Part shown: positions 15,073-22,272 of the stretch, in pieces
Position numbering within the stretch: the stretch's first letter is position 1
Layout of the letters: each line of letters opens with the position of its first letter
Assembly: GCA_036558305.1 (NCBI GenBank)
Contig: DATBFX010000210.1
Coordinates: 1 to 26,185 of the forward strand
Direction: 5' to 3'
Length of the DNA stretch: 26,185 bases
Source of the DNA: DATBFX01 sp036558305
Lineage (GTDB): Bacteria; Chloroflexota; Chloroflexia; Thermomicrobiales; UBA6265
The notes under the pieces: model-generated
Seen by the model: only the letters and a program-made list of their open reading frames with translations
Databases searched by the model: none
Told to the model about the DNA's origin: nothing
Made by a program: the position numbers and the translations under genes

Positions 15073-16116
15073 CTAGATATAGAGATAGCACGCCACGAAA
15101 TGGCCCTTCTCGCGCTCGATGAGGACCGGGCGCTGAACGTCGCACTTGCCGGGCATCCGATTGGGGCAGCGGGGGAAGAAGGGGCAGCCCGGTGGGATGG
15201 GACCGCCGCTGACCGGTTCGCCGGGGACGACGGCGCGGTGCTGAAAACGGTTGTTGGGATCGGGTTCGGGGATGGCGGCGATCAGGGCCTTGGTGTAGGG
15301 ATGGAGCGGGTTGTCGATGACGGTGCCGGCCGGCCCCATCTCGACGATCGTACCCTGGTACATGACCGCGACGCGGTCGGCGAAGTGGCGGGCGCTGGCG
15401 ATGTCGTGCGTGACGTAGAGGAAGGCGACGCCGCGGGTGTCCTGCAACCCGCGGAGAAGGTCGAGGATTTCGATCCGGCTCGAGGCGTCGATCATCGAGA
15501 CCGGTTCGTCGGCGACGATGAATTCCGGTTCGCGCACCAGCGCGCGGGCGATACCGACGCGCTGCCGCTGCCCGCCCGACATCATGTTCGGGAACTTCTC
15601 GCCGAAGCGTCGGACCGGGACGAGCTCGACCGCTTCCAGGGCGCGCTCGACCTTCGCCAATCGCTCGTCCCGCTTGCCCATGCCGTCGATCACCAACGGT
15701 TCCTCGACCAGGTCGTAGACCCGCATGTAGGGATTGAGACTCGAAAAGGGGTCCTGGAACACGATCTGGGCTCGCTCGCGGAACCAGTGGAGGTCCTTCT
15801 CCGGCGTCTCGGTGATGTCCCGCCCGTCGTAGACGATCCGCCCGGCCGTCGGTTTCGTCAGGCGGAGCGAGACCCGCCCGAGCGTCGTCTTGCCGCTCCC
15901 CGATTCCCCCACCAGCGCGACCGTCTCGCCTTTGGCCAGGTCGAGACTGACGCCATTGAGCGCCCGCACCTCACCGGATCGGAAGAGTCCCTTGCGGGTG
16001 GAGTAGACGACCTCGATGTCCGTCATCGAGAGGAGGGGCGATTGGTCTTGAAGGCTCCCTGGACGCGGTCCTGAGTCCGTGGTCGGGTCCACGCCCGATC
16101 GTTCTCGAATGCTCAC
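15073..16116 (-). CDS. ABC transporter ATPase, OppF/DppF type
   Basis: It has Walker A GESGSGKT, Q-loop VFQDPFSSLNPY, signature MSGGQRQR, Walker B EFIVADEP with VSMIDASSR, and the H-loop VTHD. The C-terminal oligo_HPY segment has its cysteines (GCPFFPRCPNRMPGKC). It would power import of peptides or related solutes, in complex with a partner ATPase and two permeases. The phrase DEPVSMIDAS is, to my knowledge, frequent in the oligosaccharide-importing branch of this family, so a sugar substrate is possible (inference). The start is unclear. GTG 16116 lies just outside the palindromic repeat; GTG at 16092 or ATG at 16026 are alternatives, but 16026 would cut the first beta strand (PLLSMTDIEVVY). 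The partner ATPase gene is immediately upstream, separated by the repeat. Confidence 0.85.
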   Translation of the reverse strand: MSIRERSGVDPTTDSGPRPGSLQDQSPLLSMTDIEVVYSTRKGLFRSGEVRALNGVSLDLAKGETVALVGESGSGKTTLGRVSLRLTKPTAGRIVYDGRDITETPEKDLHWFRERAQIVFQDPFSSLNPYMRVYDLVEEPLVIDGMGKRDERLAKVERALEAVELVPVRRFGEKFPNMMSGGQRQRVGIARALVREPEFIVADEPVSMIDASSRIEILDLLRGLQDTRGVAFLYVTHDIASARHFADRVAVMYQGTIVEMGPAGTVIDNPLHPYTKALIAAIPEPDPNNRFQHRAVVPGEPVSGGPIPPGCPFFPRCPNRMPGKCDVQRPVLIEREKGHFVACYLYI

Positions 16117-16140
16117 CGTTGTCCACCACACGCATTCGTG

Positions 16141-16220
16141 CGTAGGGGCGGACCTCCGTGTCCGCCCTTCTGGGTCGTCGCGAACGTCGAGAAGGGCGGA
16201 CACGGCGGTCCGCCCCTACG
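16141..16220. repeat. palindromic repeat with GTAGGGGCGG ends
   Basis: Bases 16141-16171 and 16190-16220 are inverted copies matching at 30 of 31 positions, around an 18-base spacer. The right end supplies the TAG stop (16216-16218) of the upstream ATPase gene. The element sits between two genes of one operon. It resembles MITE- or REP-like dispersed repeats. Confidence 0.85.
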
Positions 16221-17235
16221 GATGGACAAGACCGGCCTCCTGTCTGAGGTGGAGGAGGTAGTGATCGCCGGCGACGAAGTGGTCGTTGAGCCAGCAGCGG
16301 GCATGACCGCCGTCGTCGAGCCGGATCGGCGGCGGCAAGTCGCGATCGCACGGTTCGAAGCGATAGGGGCAACGGGGATGGAACCGGCACCCGCTCGGCG
16401 GGTTGGTGAGATCGGGCGGTTCGCCCGAGAGGGGACGCGGGCGCTCGGTTTCGTGGAGTCGGGGCAGGCTGGAGAGGAGGAGTTGCGCGTAGGGGTGGCG
16501 CGGTCGGACGAGGACGCGCTCGGCCGGACCGAATTCGACGTGCTGGCCGGCGTAGGCGACGGCGATCTTGTCGCTGAGATCGCTGGCCAGACCGATGTCG
16601 TGGGTGATGAAGATCATCGAGATCCCGGGGTCCTTCTTGAGGTCCTTGAGTAGATTCATGATCTGGGCCTGGACGCTGACGTCGAGGGCCGAGGTCGGTT
16701 CGTCGAGGATGAGCAGATCGGGATCGAGCACCAACGCGGTGGCGATGACGACCCGCTGCTTTTGCCCACCGCTCAACTCGTGCGGATAGCGGTCGAAGAT
16801 CGAGCGCGGTAGACCGACGCGCTCGAGCAGCCCCTCGACCTTGGCGTAGGCGGCCTTCTTTTGCATCCGGTCGTCGAGCAACAGCGGTTCTGCCACCTGC
16901 ACCCCGACTTTGAGGACCGGATTGAGGATGTTCATCGAACCCTGGAACACCATCGCGATCCGGCGCCAGCGGATTTGCCGGCGGTATTCCTCGTCGGAGA
17001 GGTCGCGCAACTCCTGCCCGTCGAGCCGGATCGACCCGTCGAACCGCGCGACGCCCTTGGGCAGGAGGCGCATCAGCGCCGTCGCCAAACTCGTTTTGCC
17101 GCTGCCGGATTCGCCGACGACGCCGACCGCCTCCCCGCGTTTGTCGATCGAAAAGGAGATGCCGTCGACGGCCTTCACCGTGCGGCCCGCCGACGAGTAG
17201 TAGAGGTACAGGTCCTGAACGTCGAGCAGCGGCAT
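16216..17235 (-). CDS. ABC transporter ATPase, OppD/DppD type
   Basis: This 339-residue protein has Walker A GESGSGKT, Q-loop MVFQGSMNILNP, signature LSGGQKQR, Walker B LLILDEPTSALD, H-loop ITHD, and oligo_HPY cysteines (GCRFHPRCPYRFEPC). ATG 17235 begins MPLLDVQDLYLYY, the usual start of the family, and GGAG lies upstream; the longer frame to 17289 adds only a basic tail. The family normally ends near GHxxxCW. Here about 20 more residues follow, ending HP and the TAG stop inside the palindromic repeat. It pairs with the ATPase at 15073-16116. No permease or binding-protein gene is in the window, so the transporter is incomplete locally. Confidence 0.9.
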   Translation of the reverse strand: MPLLDVQDLYLYYSSAGRTVKAVDGISFSIDKRGEAVGVVGESGSGKTSLATALMRLLPKGVARFDGSIRLDGQELRDLSDEEYRRQIRWRRIAMVFQGSMNILNPVLKVGVQVAEPLLLDDRMQKKAAYAKVEGLLERVGLPRSIFDRYPHELSGGQKQRVVIATALVLDPDLLILDEPTSALDVSVQAQIMNLLKDLKKDPGISMIFITHDIGLASDLSDKIAVAYAGQHVEFGPAERVLVRPRHPYAQLLLSSLPRLHETERPRPLSGEPPDLTNPPSGCRFHPRCPYRFEPCDRDLPPPIRLDDGGHARCWLNDHFVAGDHYLLHLRQEAGLVHP

Positions 17236-17349
17236 CGCGGACCCCGCTCCGAATCGGAGATCGACCGAACGACGCAAGCAACCGCGCAATTCTAGCCGGT
17301 TGCTGGATCGCCTTGGCCGCCGCTTGTGACGCCGAGACCGTGACCGCGG

Positions 17350-18534
17350 TTACGCGACCCCGGATGCGGGATACGGAAAGCCGGTCGGCACCTTCAGGGA
17401 TGGATCGAAGTGGCAGCGGAGCGACGCATCGCAGGCGGCGTAGCCCCAATTGATGAGGCGTTCCTGGATGACCGGATCGAGGCCGTGGAGCCGGGTCGCC
17501 GTTTCCGCCAGCGCGGTCGTCGCGTCCGTCGCGCAGGCGAGCGTGTCGGCAAGCCCGTACTCCTCGATCGGTGTCCAAATCGCCCAGTACGCACCGTTGC
17601 GATGGAGCCGATCTCCCGGTGGGGCCTGATACGAACCGACGATCTGCCGTTTTCTGAGCGCGCGTACCTGGCTGTCGATCACGCCGAGCACGCGCCGTAC
17701 CTGGGTGGCCCAATTATCGGCCGGGTCCTCGTCCGGACCGACGTGGCCGCCGCCATCGCTGACGAAGACCGTCTCGTATTTCTTCCAGACCGTTTCCAAA
17801 CCGAGGTTGTCGTAGACGCCGCCGTCGGTGAGGACGACCCTGGTTGTGAAGGGCGCGCGATGCAGGTCGGGATCGCCCTTCGGCGTGTGCGCTCCGACCA
17901 CGCCCTCGTCGAATGTCAGTTCGACGGGCGAGAGGATCGGCGGGAAGGCGGCGGAGGCGGCGACCGCGACCGCGAGTTCGATCGTCGGCTGGTCGATGCG
18001 ACCGACGAGATAGTCGGCCGCGTACGGGCGGGAGAAGCGCCAGAGGACGCCGGATTGGAGATTCGTCGCGTTGAGGACGAAACGGGGACCTGCCGCGTCG
18101 TCCGGCAAGTCCTGGAGGGTGTGGTTACCGAACAGATGGTCCCGATAGGCATCGATCATTTTGTCGCCGATCGAGCCGGGGAGCAAGAACCCGCCGAGGA
18201 CCGCTTTCCAGTCGAAGGTTTTGTCGGCAAAGTTGCGGATCGGGGCGACGACCTCCTCCTGGTAGCGCCGGGCAACCCCGCTTCCGTCAAAGTCCAATTT
18301 TGTCCAGGCGAGCCCGAGGACGCCCGCGGTGATCGAACCACCGGAGACGCTGGAAACGCGCTTGAGGGGTTTGAGCAGGCCCAATTCGTTCATTCGCCAG
18401 AGCGCTCCGGCATGGAACAGCATCGCCCGAAACCCGCCGCCGGAGAGGCAGAGCGCGGTTCCGGGATCGAGTTTCTCGTCCACCGGGTCGGCCGCGATCG
18501 GTCGGACCGGAGACAGCAGCAACGGATCGGACAT
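17350..18534 (-). CDS. patatin-like phospholipase family protein
   Basis: This 394-residue protein starts at ATG 18534, with GGGAGG about 5 bases upstream. The glycine-rich oxyanion loop LSGGGFRAMLFHAGALWRM is at residues 30-48. The nucleophile elbow SSVSGGS has S64, a variant of GxSxG seen in this branch. The aspartate of the Ser-Asp dyad is D237 in VLTDGGVYDNLGLE. Serine hydrolases of this family release fatty acids from phospholipids or neutral lipids. No signal peptide is visible, so a cytoplasmic or membrane-associated role is likely. The C-terminal third (INWGYAACDASLRCHF) is typical of the larger bacterial patatins. It lies alone, preceded by a possible promoter at 18599-18616. Confidence 0.88.
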   Translation of the reverse strand: MSDPLLLSPVRPIAADPVDEKLDPGTALCLSGGGFRAMLFHAGALWRMNELGLLKPLKRVSSVSGGSITAGVLGLAWTKLDFDGSGVARRYQEEVVAPIRNFADKTFDWKAVLGGFLLPGSIGDKMIDAYRDHLFGNHTLQDLPDDAAGPRFVLNATNLQSGVLWRFSRPYAADYLVGRIDQPTIELAVAVAASAAFPPILSPVELTFDEGVVGAHTPKGDPDLHRAPFTTRVVLTDGGVYDNLGLETVWKKYETVFVSDGGGHVGPDEDPADNWATQVRRVLGVIDSQVRALRKRQIVGSYQAPPGDRLHRNGAYWAIWTPIEEYGLADTLACATDATTALAETATRLHGLDPVIQERLINWGYAACDASLRCHFDPSLKVPTGFPYPASGVA

Positions 18535-18598
18535 GGGGTCCTCCCAGGGCGACTCGCGGAACCGGTTCGAACGCGCGCACGGATGCATGCCACGCTTC

Positions 18599-18616
18599 GT
18601 GCCTGGATGGTACGAC
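18599..18616 (-). promoter_or_regulatory. possible promoter of the patatin gene
   Basis: On the minus strand GTCGTACCATCCAGGCAC, with TACCAT (18607-18612) as the -10. Nearly the same string stands before the molybdoenzyme gene at 20901-20918. No -35 is recognisable; the leader would be about 65 bases. Confidence 0.35.
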
Positions 18617-18690
18617 GGCTTGAGGTGGGTCACGTCGTCAAAACACGGGACATCGGTTTGCCGGACGCGGGATCCGAATACAACCGCGGA

Positions 18691-20859
18691 TCAGACCGTG
18701 ACCGCCAACTCCTCGGCCATTCGTGCGCGATCGTATGCTCGGGATTCGCCGGCGGACGAGGAGACCGGGCGCACCTCGACGAGGTTGCTGTGAAATGTGG
18801 CCTGACCGCCGAGGTCGGCGAGCGCGTCGGAGGTCAGCCAGTTGACGTTGCGACCCCCGGACGAGCGGCTCCCCCAGAATCCCTTCGGCGCCACGGCGAC
18901 CCCGGTCGGGACGTCGTCGGTGACGTGAGCCCGCAACCGGCACCAGCCGCGGTCGTTCTCGACGATCACGTCCTGACCGTGGGTGATGCCTCGTGCCGCG
19001 GCATCGACCGGACTCAACTCGACGAATGGCACGCCTTCCTTTGCGGCGAGCTTCTCCCGGTTGGCAAAACTGCTCGACACAAAGTGGTGCGCCGCACCGG
19101 TGAGCAGCACGAGTCGAGCGTCGCCTGGTCGGTTCGCCGAGTCCGGACCGGCCCCGCGAAACTCGGCCGGTGCCACGTAGTCGGGGACCGGATCGACGCC
19201 GAAGTCGCGCATCCGCTCACAGCGCAGCTCGACTTTGCCAGAGGGAGTCGGGAAGCGGCCGTCGGCGAACGGTACCTCTTCGTCCGGGGCAAAGTGGAGC
19301 GGGACGGTGCCGTCGCGCCGGAGCCGTTCCAGAGTGATGCCGGTCAGGCGGGGATTGTGCGCTCGGGTCGCGTCGAGGATTTCGGCGATCGCATCCTCGG
19401 TCGTCTGCTTCAGCCAGGGTTCGTCGTAGCCCATCGCCGCGGCGACGAGGCGCATCACCGTCCAATTGCTCTTCGCCTCGCCGATCGGTGCGATCGCCTG
19501 GTGGTTGTATTGGAGGTGGCGATGACCGTAGGGGCGATGGAGGTCGGTCTGCTCCAACTGGGTGGTGGCCGGCAAAACGAGATCGGCGTAGTGGGCGGTG
19601 TCGGTCAGGTACTGCTCGTGGACGACGGTGAAGAGGTCGTCCCGCAGCAGGCCCTCGACGATGCGTGCGGCGTTCGGTGTCGAGGTCACCGGATTGGCGT
19701 TGAAGACGTAGAGCGACATGATCGGCGGATCCTGGACCTCCCCGGTCAAGGCCGCACCGAGCCGGTTCATGTTGATCGCGCGCGGCGTCGGGGGGCATTC
19801 GGAGGCGTGGCCGACGGCCTCGCCGTCCCACGGCACATGCCCGCTCTGGCTGTAAGAGAGACCGCCGCCTCTCACCCCGATCTGACCGACGACGGCCGGC
19901 AGGCAGCAGAGGGCGCGCGCGGTTTGACCGCCGTTGCCGTGCCGTTGGACGCCGTCGGCGAACTTCAGCAACGCCGGTTTGGTCGTCCCGTACCGCCGCG
20001 CCAGATCGAGGATCGTCTGCTCGGGGATGCCGGTGATGCCGGCGACCCGCGACGGTGGGTAGGCGGCGGCCCGGTCGCGCAGTTCCTCCCAACCGATCGC
20101 ATGCCGGCGTAGCCATCCTTCGTCGTGCAGGCCCTCGGCGAACAGGACGTGCATGAGACCGAGCGCGAGCGCGCCATCGGTCGCGGGGCGGGGTTGGAGG
20201 TGGAGGTCGGCCGCCCGCGCCGTCAGCGTCTTGCGCGGATCGACGACGACGACGAAGGCGCCGTTGCGTTGTGCCTCCCGCAGCAGCGGGACGAAGTGGG
20301 GACTGGTGCTGGCGGGGTTGTGCCCCCAGATCAGGACGAGTCTGCTGTGGAGGACGTCGCGCGGATCGGGCGCCCAGCGGGCGCCGAGGGTCGAATTGAC
20401 CGCGACGAAGGCGGCGGCGTCGCAGATCGATCGCTCCAGACCGCTGGCGCCCAGCCGATTCCACAGGCGCGAGGCGGCGACGTTGTTCTCGACCAGACCG
20501 AGGGTGCCGCTGTAGGAGTACGGCAGGATCGCCGCGGCGCCGAATCGGTCGATGATCGCCTGCCAGCGGGTCGCGATCTCCGCGATGGCCTCGTCCCAGC
20601 CGATCCGCTGCCACTCGCCACTCCCCTTCGGTCCGATGCGGCGGAGCGGGTGGAGCAGGCGATCCGGGTGGTAGACGTGGTCGAGATACGGCCGCACCTT
20701 TGCGCAGAGCCAGCCCCGCGTGATCGGGTGGTCCGGGTCGGCGGAGAAACGGACCGCGCGGCCGTTTTGCACTTCGGTGATCGTGGCGCAGGTGTCGGGG
20801 CAATCGTGGGGACAAGCGCCGCGGACGAAGATGGTTGGACTGGGGTTCGGGGTGGTCAT
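18691..20859 (-). CDS. molybdopterin-dependent oxidoreductase, DMSO-reductase family
   Basis: This 722-residue catalytic subunit starts at ATG 20859, with AAGGAA just upstream. The N-terminal [4Fe-4S] site is C16-x3-C20-x3-C24-x27-C52 (ACPHDCPDTC, GWLCAKV). The bis-MGD domains follow, with a probable Mo-ligand cysteine C146 in RSICDAAAF, GHNPASTSPHF, and the C-terminal molydop_binding domain (VELSPVDAAARGITHGQDV). There is no twin-arginine signal, so it works in the cytoplasm. Its layout fits stand-alone enzymes often annotated as formate-dehydrogenase-like, but the substrate cannot be fixed from sequence. No electron-transfer subunit adjoins it. It is divergent from the Rieske oxygenase gene, 152 bases apart, so the two may be co-regulated. 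Confidence 0.9.
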   Translation of the reverse strand: MTTPNPSPTIFVRGACPHDCPDTCATITEVQNGRAVRFSADPDHPITRGWLCAKVRPYLDHVYHPDRLLHPLRRIGPKGSGEWQRIGWDEAIAEIATRWQAIIDRFGAAAILPYSYSGTLGLVENNVAASRLWNRLGASGLERSICDAAAFVAVNSTLGARWAPDPRDVLHSRLVLIWGHNPASTSPHFVPLLREAQRNGAFVVVVDPRKTLTARAADLHLQPRPATDGALALGLMHVLFAEGLHDEGWLRRHAIGWEELRDRAAAYPPSRVAGITGIPEQTILDLARRYGTTKPALLKFADGVQRHGNGGQTARALCCLPAVVGQIGVRGGGLSYSQSGHVPWDGEAVGHASECPPTPRAINMNRLGAALTGEVQDPPIMSLYVFNANPVTSTPNAARIVEGLLRDDLFTVVHEQYLTDTAHYADLVLPATTQLEQTDLHRPYGHRHLQYNHQAIAPIGEAKSNWTVMRLVAAAMGYDEPWLKQTTEDAIAEILDATRAHNPRLTGITLERLRRDGTVPLHFAPDEEVPFADGRFPTPSGKVELRCERMRDFGVDPVPDYVAPAEFRGAGPDSANRPGDARLVLLTGAAHHFVSSSFANREKLAAKEGVPFVELSPVDAAARGITHGQDVIVENDRGWCRLRAHVTDDVPTGVAVAPKGFWGSRSSGGRNVNWLTSDALADLGGQATFHSNLVEVRPVSSSAGESRAYDRARMAEELAVTV

Positions 20860-20900
20860 CGGTCGTTTCCTTGCCGATCGGGTGGGCGCATCGCGATCCC

Positions 20901-20918
20901 GTGCCCGGATGGTAGCAG
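20901..20918 (-). promoter_or_regulatory. possible promoter of the molybdoenzyme gene
   Basis: On the minus strand CTGCTACCATCCGGGCAC: extended -10 TGC plus TACCAT (20909-20914), then CCGGGCAC. It matches the elements at 18599 (minus) and, more loosely, 14433 (plus). The leader to the ATG would be about 43 bases. Confidence 0.4.
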
Positions 20919-20928
20919 ATGCGGTCCC

Positions 20929-20957
20929 TTGACACCGTTGTGCTGCCTCGGGATGAT
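20929..20957 (+). promoter_or_regulatory. promoter of the Rieske oxygenase gene
   Basis: TTGACA (20929-20934) and GATGAT (20952-20957), 17 bases apart. The hexamers and spacing are the same as before regulator 2. The expected start near 20964 leaves a leader of about 48 bases. Confidence 0.6.
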
Positions 20958-21011
20958 GGCTCAACACCGCCGACCCGATCGCGCGCTACCGATCACGACG
21001 AGGTGCCAGGG

Positions 21012-22151
21012 ATGGTCGCCACCGCGCCGACTCCGACCCGCTTCGAATCGACACTGCCGGGTCGTTACTACTGGGACCCGGCGATTCACGAGCGGGAGCA
21101 GGAGCGCATCTTCTCCTCGATGTGGGTCTGCGTCGGGCGTGCCGACGACGTTCCGGAAGCCGGCCGTTATCTGGTGGTGGACGTCGGGAAGGAAAGCGTC
21201 CTCGTCCTGCGCGGGCGGGACGGCTTGGTGCGAGCGTTCCTGAACGTTTGCCGGCACCGCGGGGCGCGCCTCTGCACCGATTCCTGCGGCAGCGTCGGCC
21301 AGGCGATCCAATGCCGCTACCACGCCTGGTCGTACGCGCTCGACGGGCGGTTGATCGGGGCGCCGAACGTCGTCCGCGAGGAGGGGTTCGATCGCGACGT
21401 CTTCGGACTCGTCGCGGTTCACGCCGAGGTCTGGAAGGGGCTGATCTGGGTCAACCTGGCCGACTATCCCGCACCGCTGGCGGCGCAGGTGGAACCGACG
21501 ATCGTCCACCGCCTGGGAAGTCTGGAGAAATTTGACCGCTGGGGACTCGGCGAGTTGGCCGTCGGCAAGCGCATCGTCTACGACCTGCGGGCGAACTGGA
21601 AGCTGGTCGTCGAGAACTTCATGGAGTGCTACCACTGCGGTCCGGTCCACCCCGAGTTGGTGCGGTTGATTCCCGAATTCCGCAACGGCACCTCGTACCA
21701 GGGGCTGCCCGGTCAGGGAACGAGCCTCGGCGACGACGTGGAAGGGTTCTCGCTCTCCGGCAAGGGTTCGTTCGCGCGCCTACCGGGGTTGCTGCCCGAA
21801 GACGACCGTCTCTATTACGCCTGGGTGCTCTGGCCCAACGTGTTCGTCAATCTGCTGCCGGACCACGTCATCCTGCACACGTTGCAACCCCTCGGCCCCG
21901 ACCGCTCACGCGTGGTCTGCGATTGGCTCTTCGACCCGCGCGAAGTCGCCAAACCCGACTTCGACCCGACCGACACGGTCGCCGCTTTCGACGTCACGAA
22001 CCGTCAGGATTGGGACGTCTGCGCGTTGACCCAACTGAGCATGCGTTCGAAGGCGTACGAGCACGGCGGCGTTTTCGTCGCGAACGAGTTGCACATCACG
22101 GCGTTCCGGGACATGGTGTTGGAGCGGTTGGGCGAGGTCCCGCCGGTGTAG
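21012..22151 (+). CDS. Rieske non-heme iron oxygenase, betaine/carnitine-type alpha subunit
   Basis: This 379-residue protein starts at ATG 21012 after GAGGTG. The Rieske [2Fe-2S] ligands are C80/H82 (CRHRG) and C101/H104 (CRYHAW). The mononuclear iron ligands are H208 and H213 (VVENFMECYHCGPVHPEL), with D333 in NRQDWDVC as the likely third. The ENFMECYHC motif is typical of the branch that removes N-methyl groups or cleaves quaternary amines (glycine betaine, stachydrine, carnitine). The next gene is a dimethylglycine-dehydrogenase-like protein, which supports glycine betaine or a similar N-methyl compound as substrate (inference). The partner reductase needed to pass electrons from NAD(P)H is not in the window. 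Its stop codon TAG (22149-22151) lies within the palindromic repeat at 22146-22246. Confidence 0.9.
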   Translation: MVATAPTPTRFESTLPGRYYWDPAIHEREQERIFSSMWVCVGRADDVPEAGRYLVVDVGKESVLVLRGRDGLVRAFLNVCRHRGARLCTDSCGSVGQAIQCRYHAWSYALDGRLIGAPNVVREEGFDRDVFGLVAVHAEVWKGLIWVNLADYPAPLAAQVEPTIVHRLGSLEKFDRWGLGELAVGKRIVYDLRANWKLVVENFMECYHCGPVHPELVRLIPEFRNGTSYQGLPGQGTSLGDDVEGFSLSGKGSFARLPGLLPEDDRLYYAWVLWPNVFVNLLPDHVILHTLQPLGPDRSRVVCDWLFDPREVAKPDFDPTDTVAAFDVTNRQDWDVCALTQLSMRSKAYEHGGVFVANELHITAFRDMVLERLGEVPPV

Positions 22152-22246
22152 GGGAGGGCCCTGTGCCCTCCCGCGTCGATGGGCGCGCTTTTCCCATTTC
22201 CGACTCCGCTCATGAGGGCGGGAGGGCACAAGGCCCTCCCCTACAC
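22146..22246. repeat. palindromic repeat with GTAGGGGAGG ends
   Basis: Bases 22146-22174 and 22218-22246 are inverted copies matching at 28 of 29 positions, around a 43-base spacer. The left end contains the stop codon of the Rieske gene, and the right end is 10 bases before the ribosome-binding site of the next gene. As RNA it would fold into a long hairpin between two operon genes. Confidence 0.85.
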
Positions 22247-22272
22247 GGTCCGCGCCGGGGAGGAATTCGCCT

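Noticed and set aside
16117..16203. ATG start of the OppF-type ATPase at 16203
   Set aside because: It lies inside the palindromic repeat and would make the repeat's left arm code for protein.
18564..18572. GGTTCGAAC resembling a tRNA T-loop
   Set aside because: No acceptor stem, D-arm or anticodon arm can be built around it; it lies in the patatin leader.
17410..20112. 900-codon plus-strand frame crossing the patatin and molybdoenzyme genes
   Set aside because: It spans two convincing minus-strand genes and their gap without any family motif; a GC-skew artefact.
18691..20859. Selenocysteine-containing formate dehydrogenase
   Set aside because: The frame has no internal TGA and the probable Mo ligand is a cysteine (RSICDAAAF).
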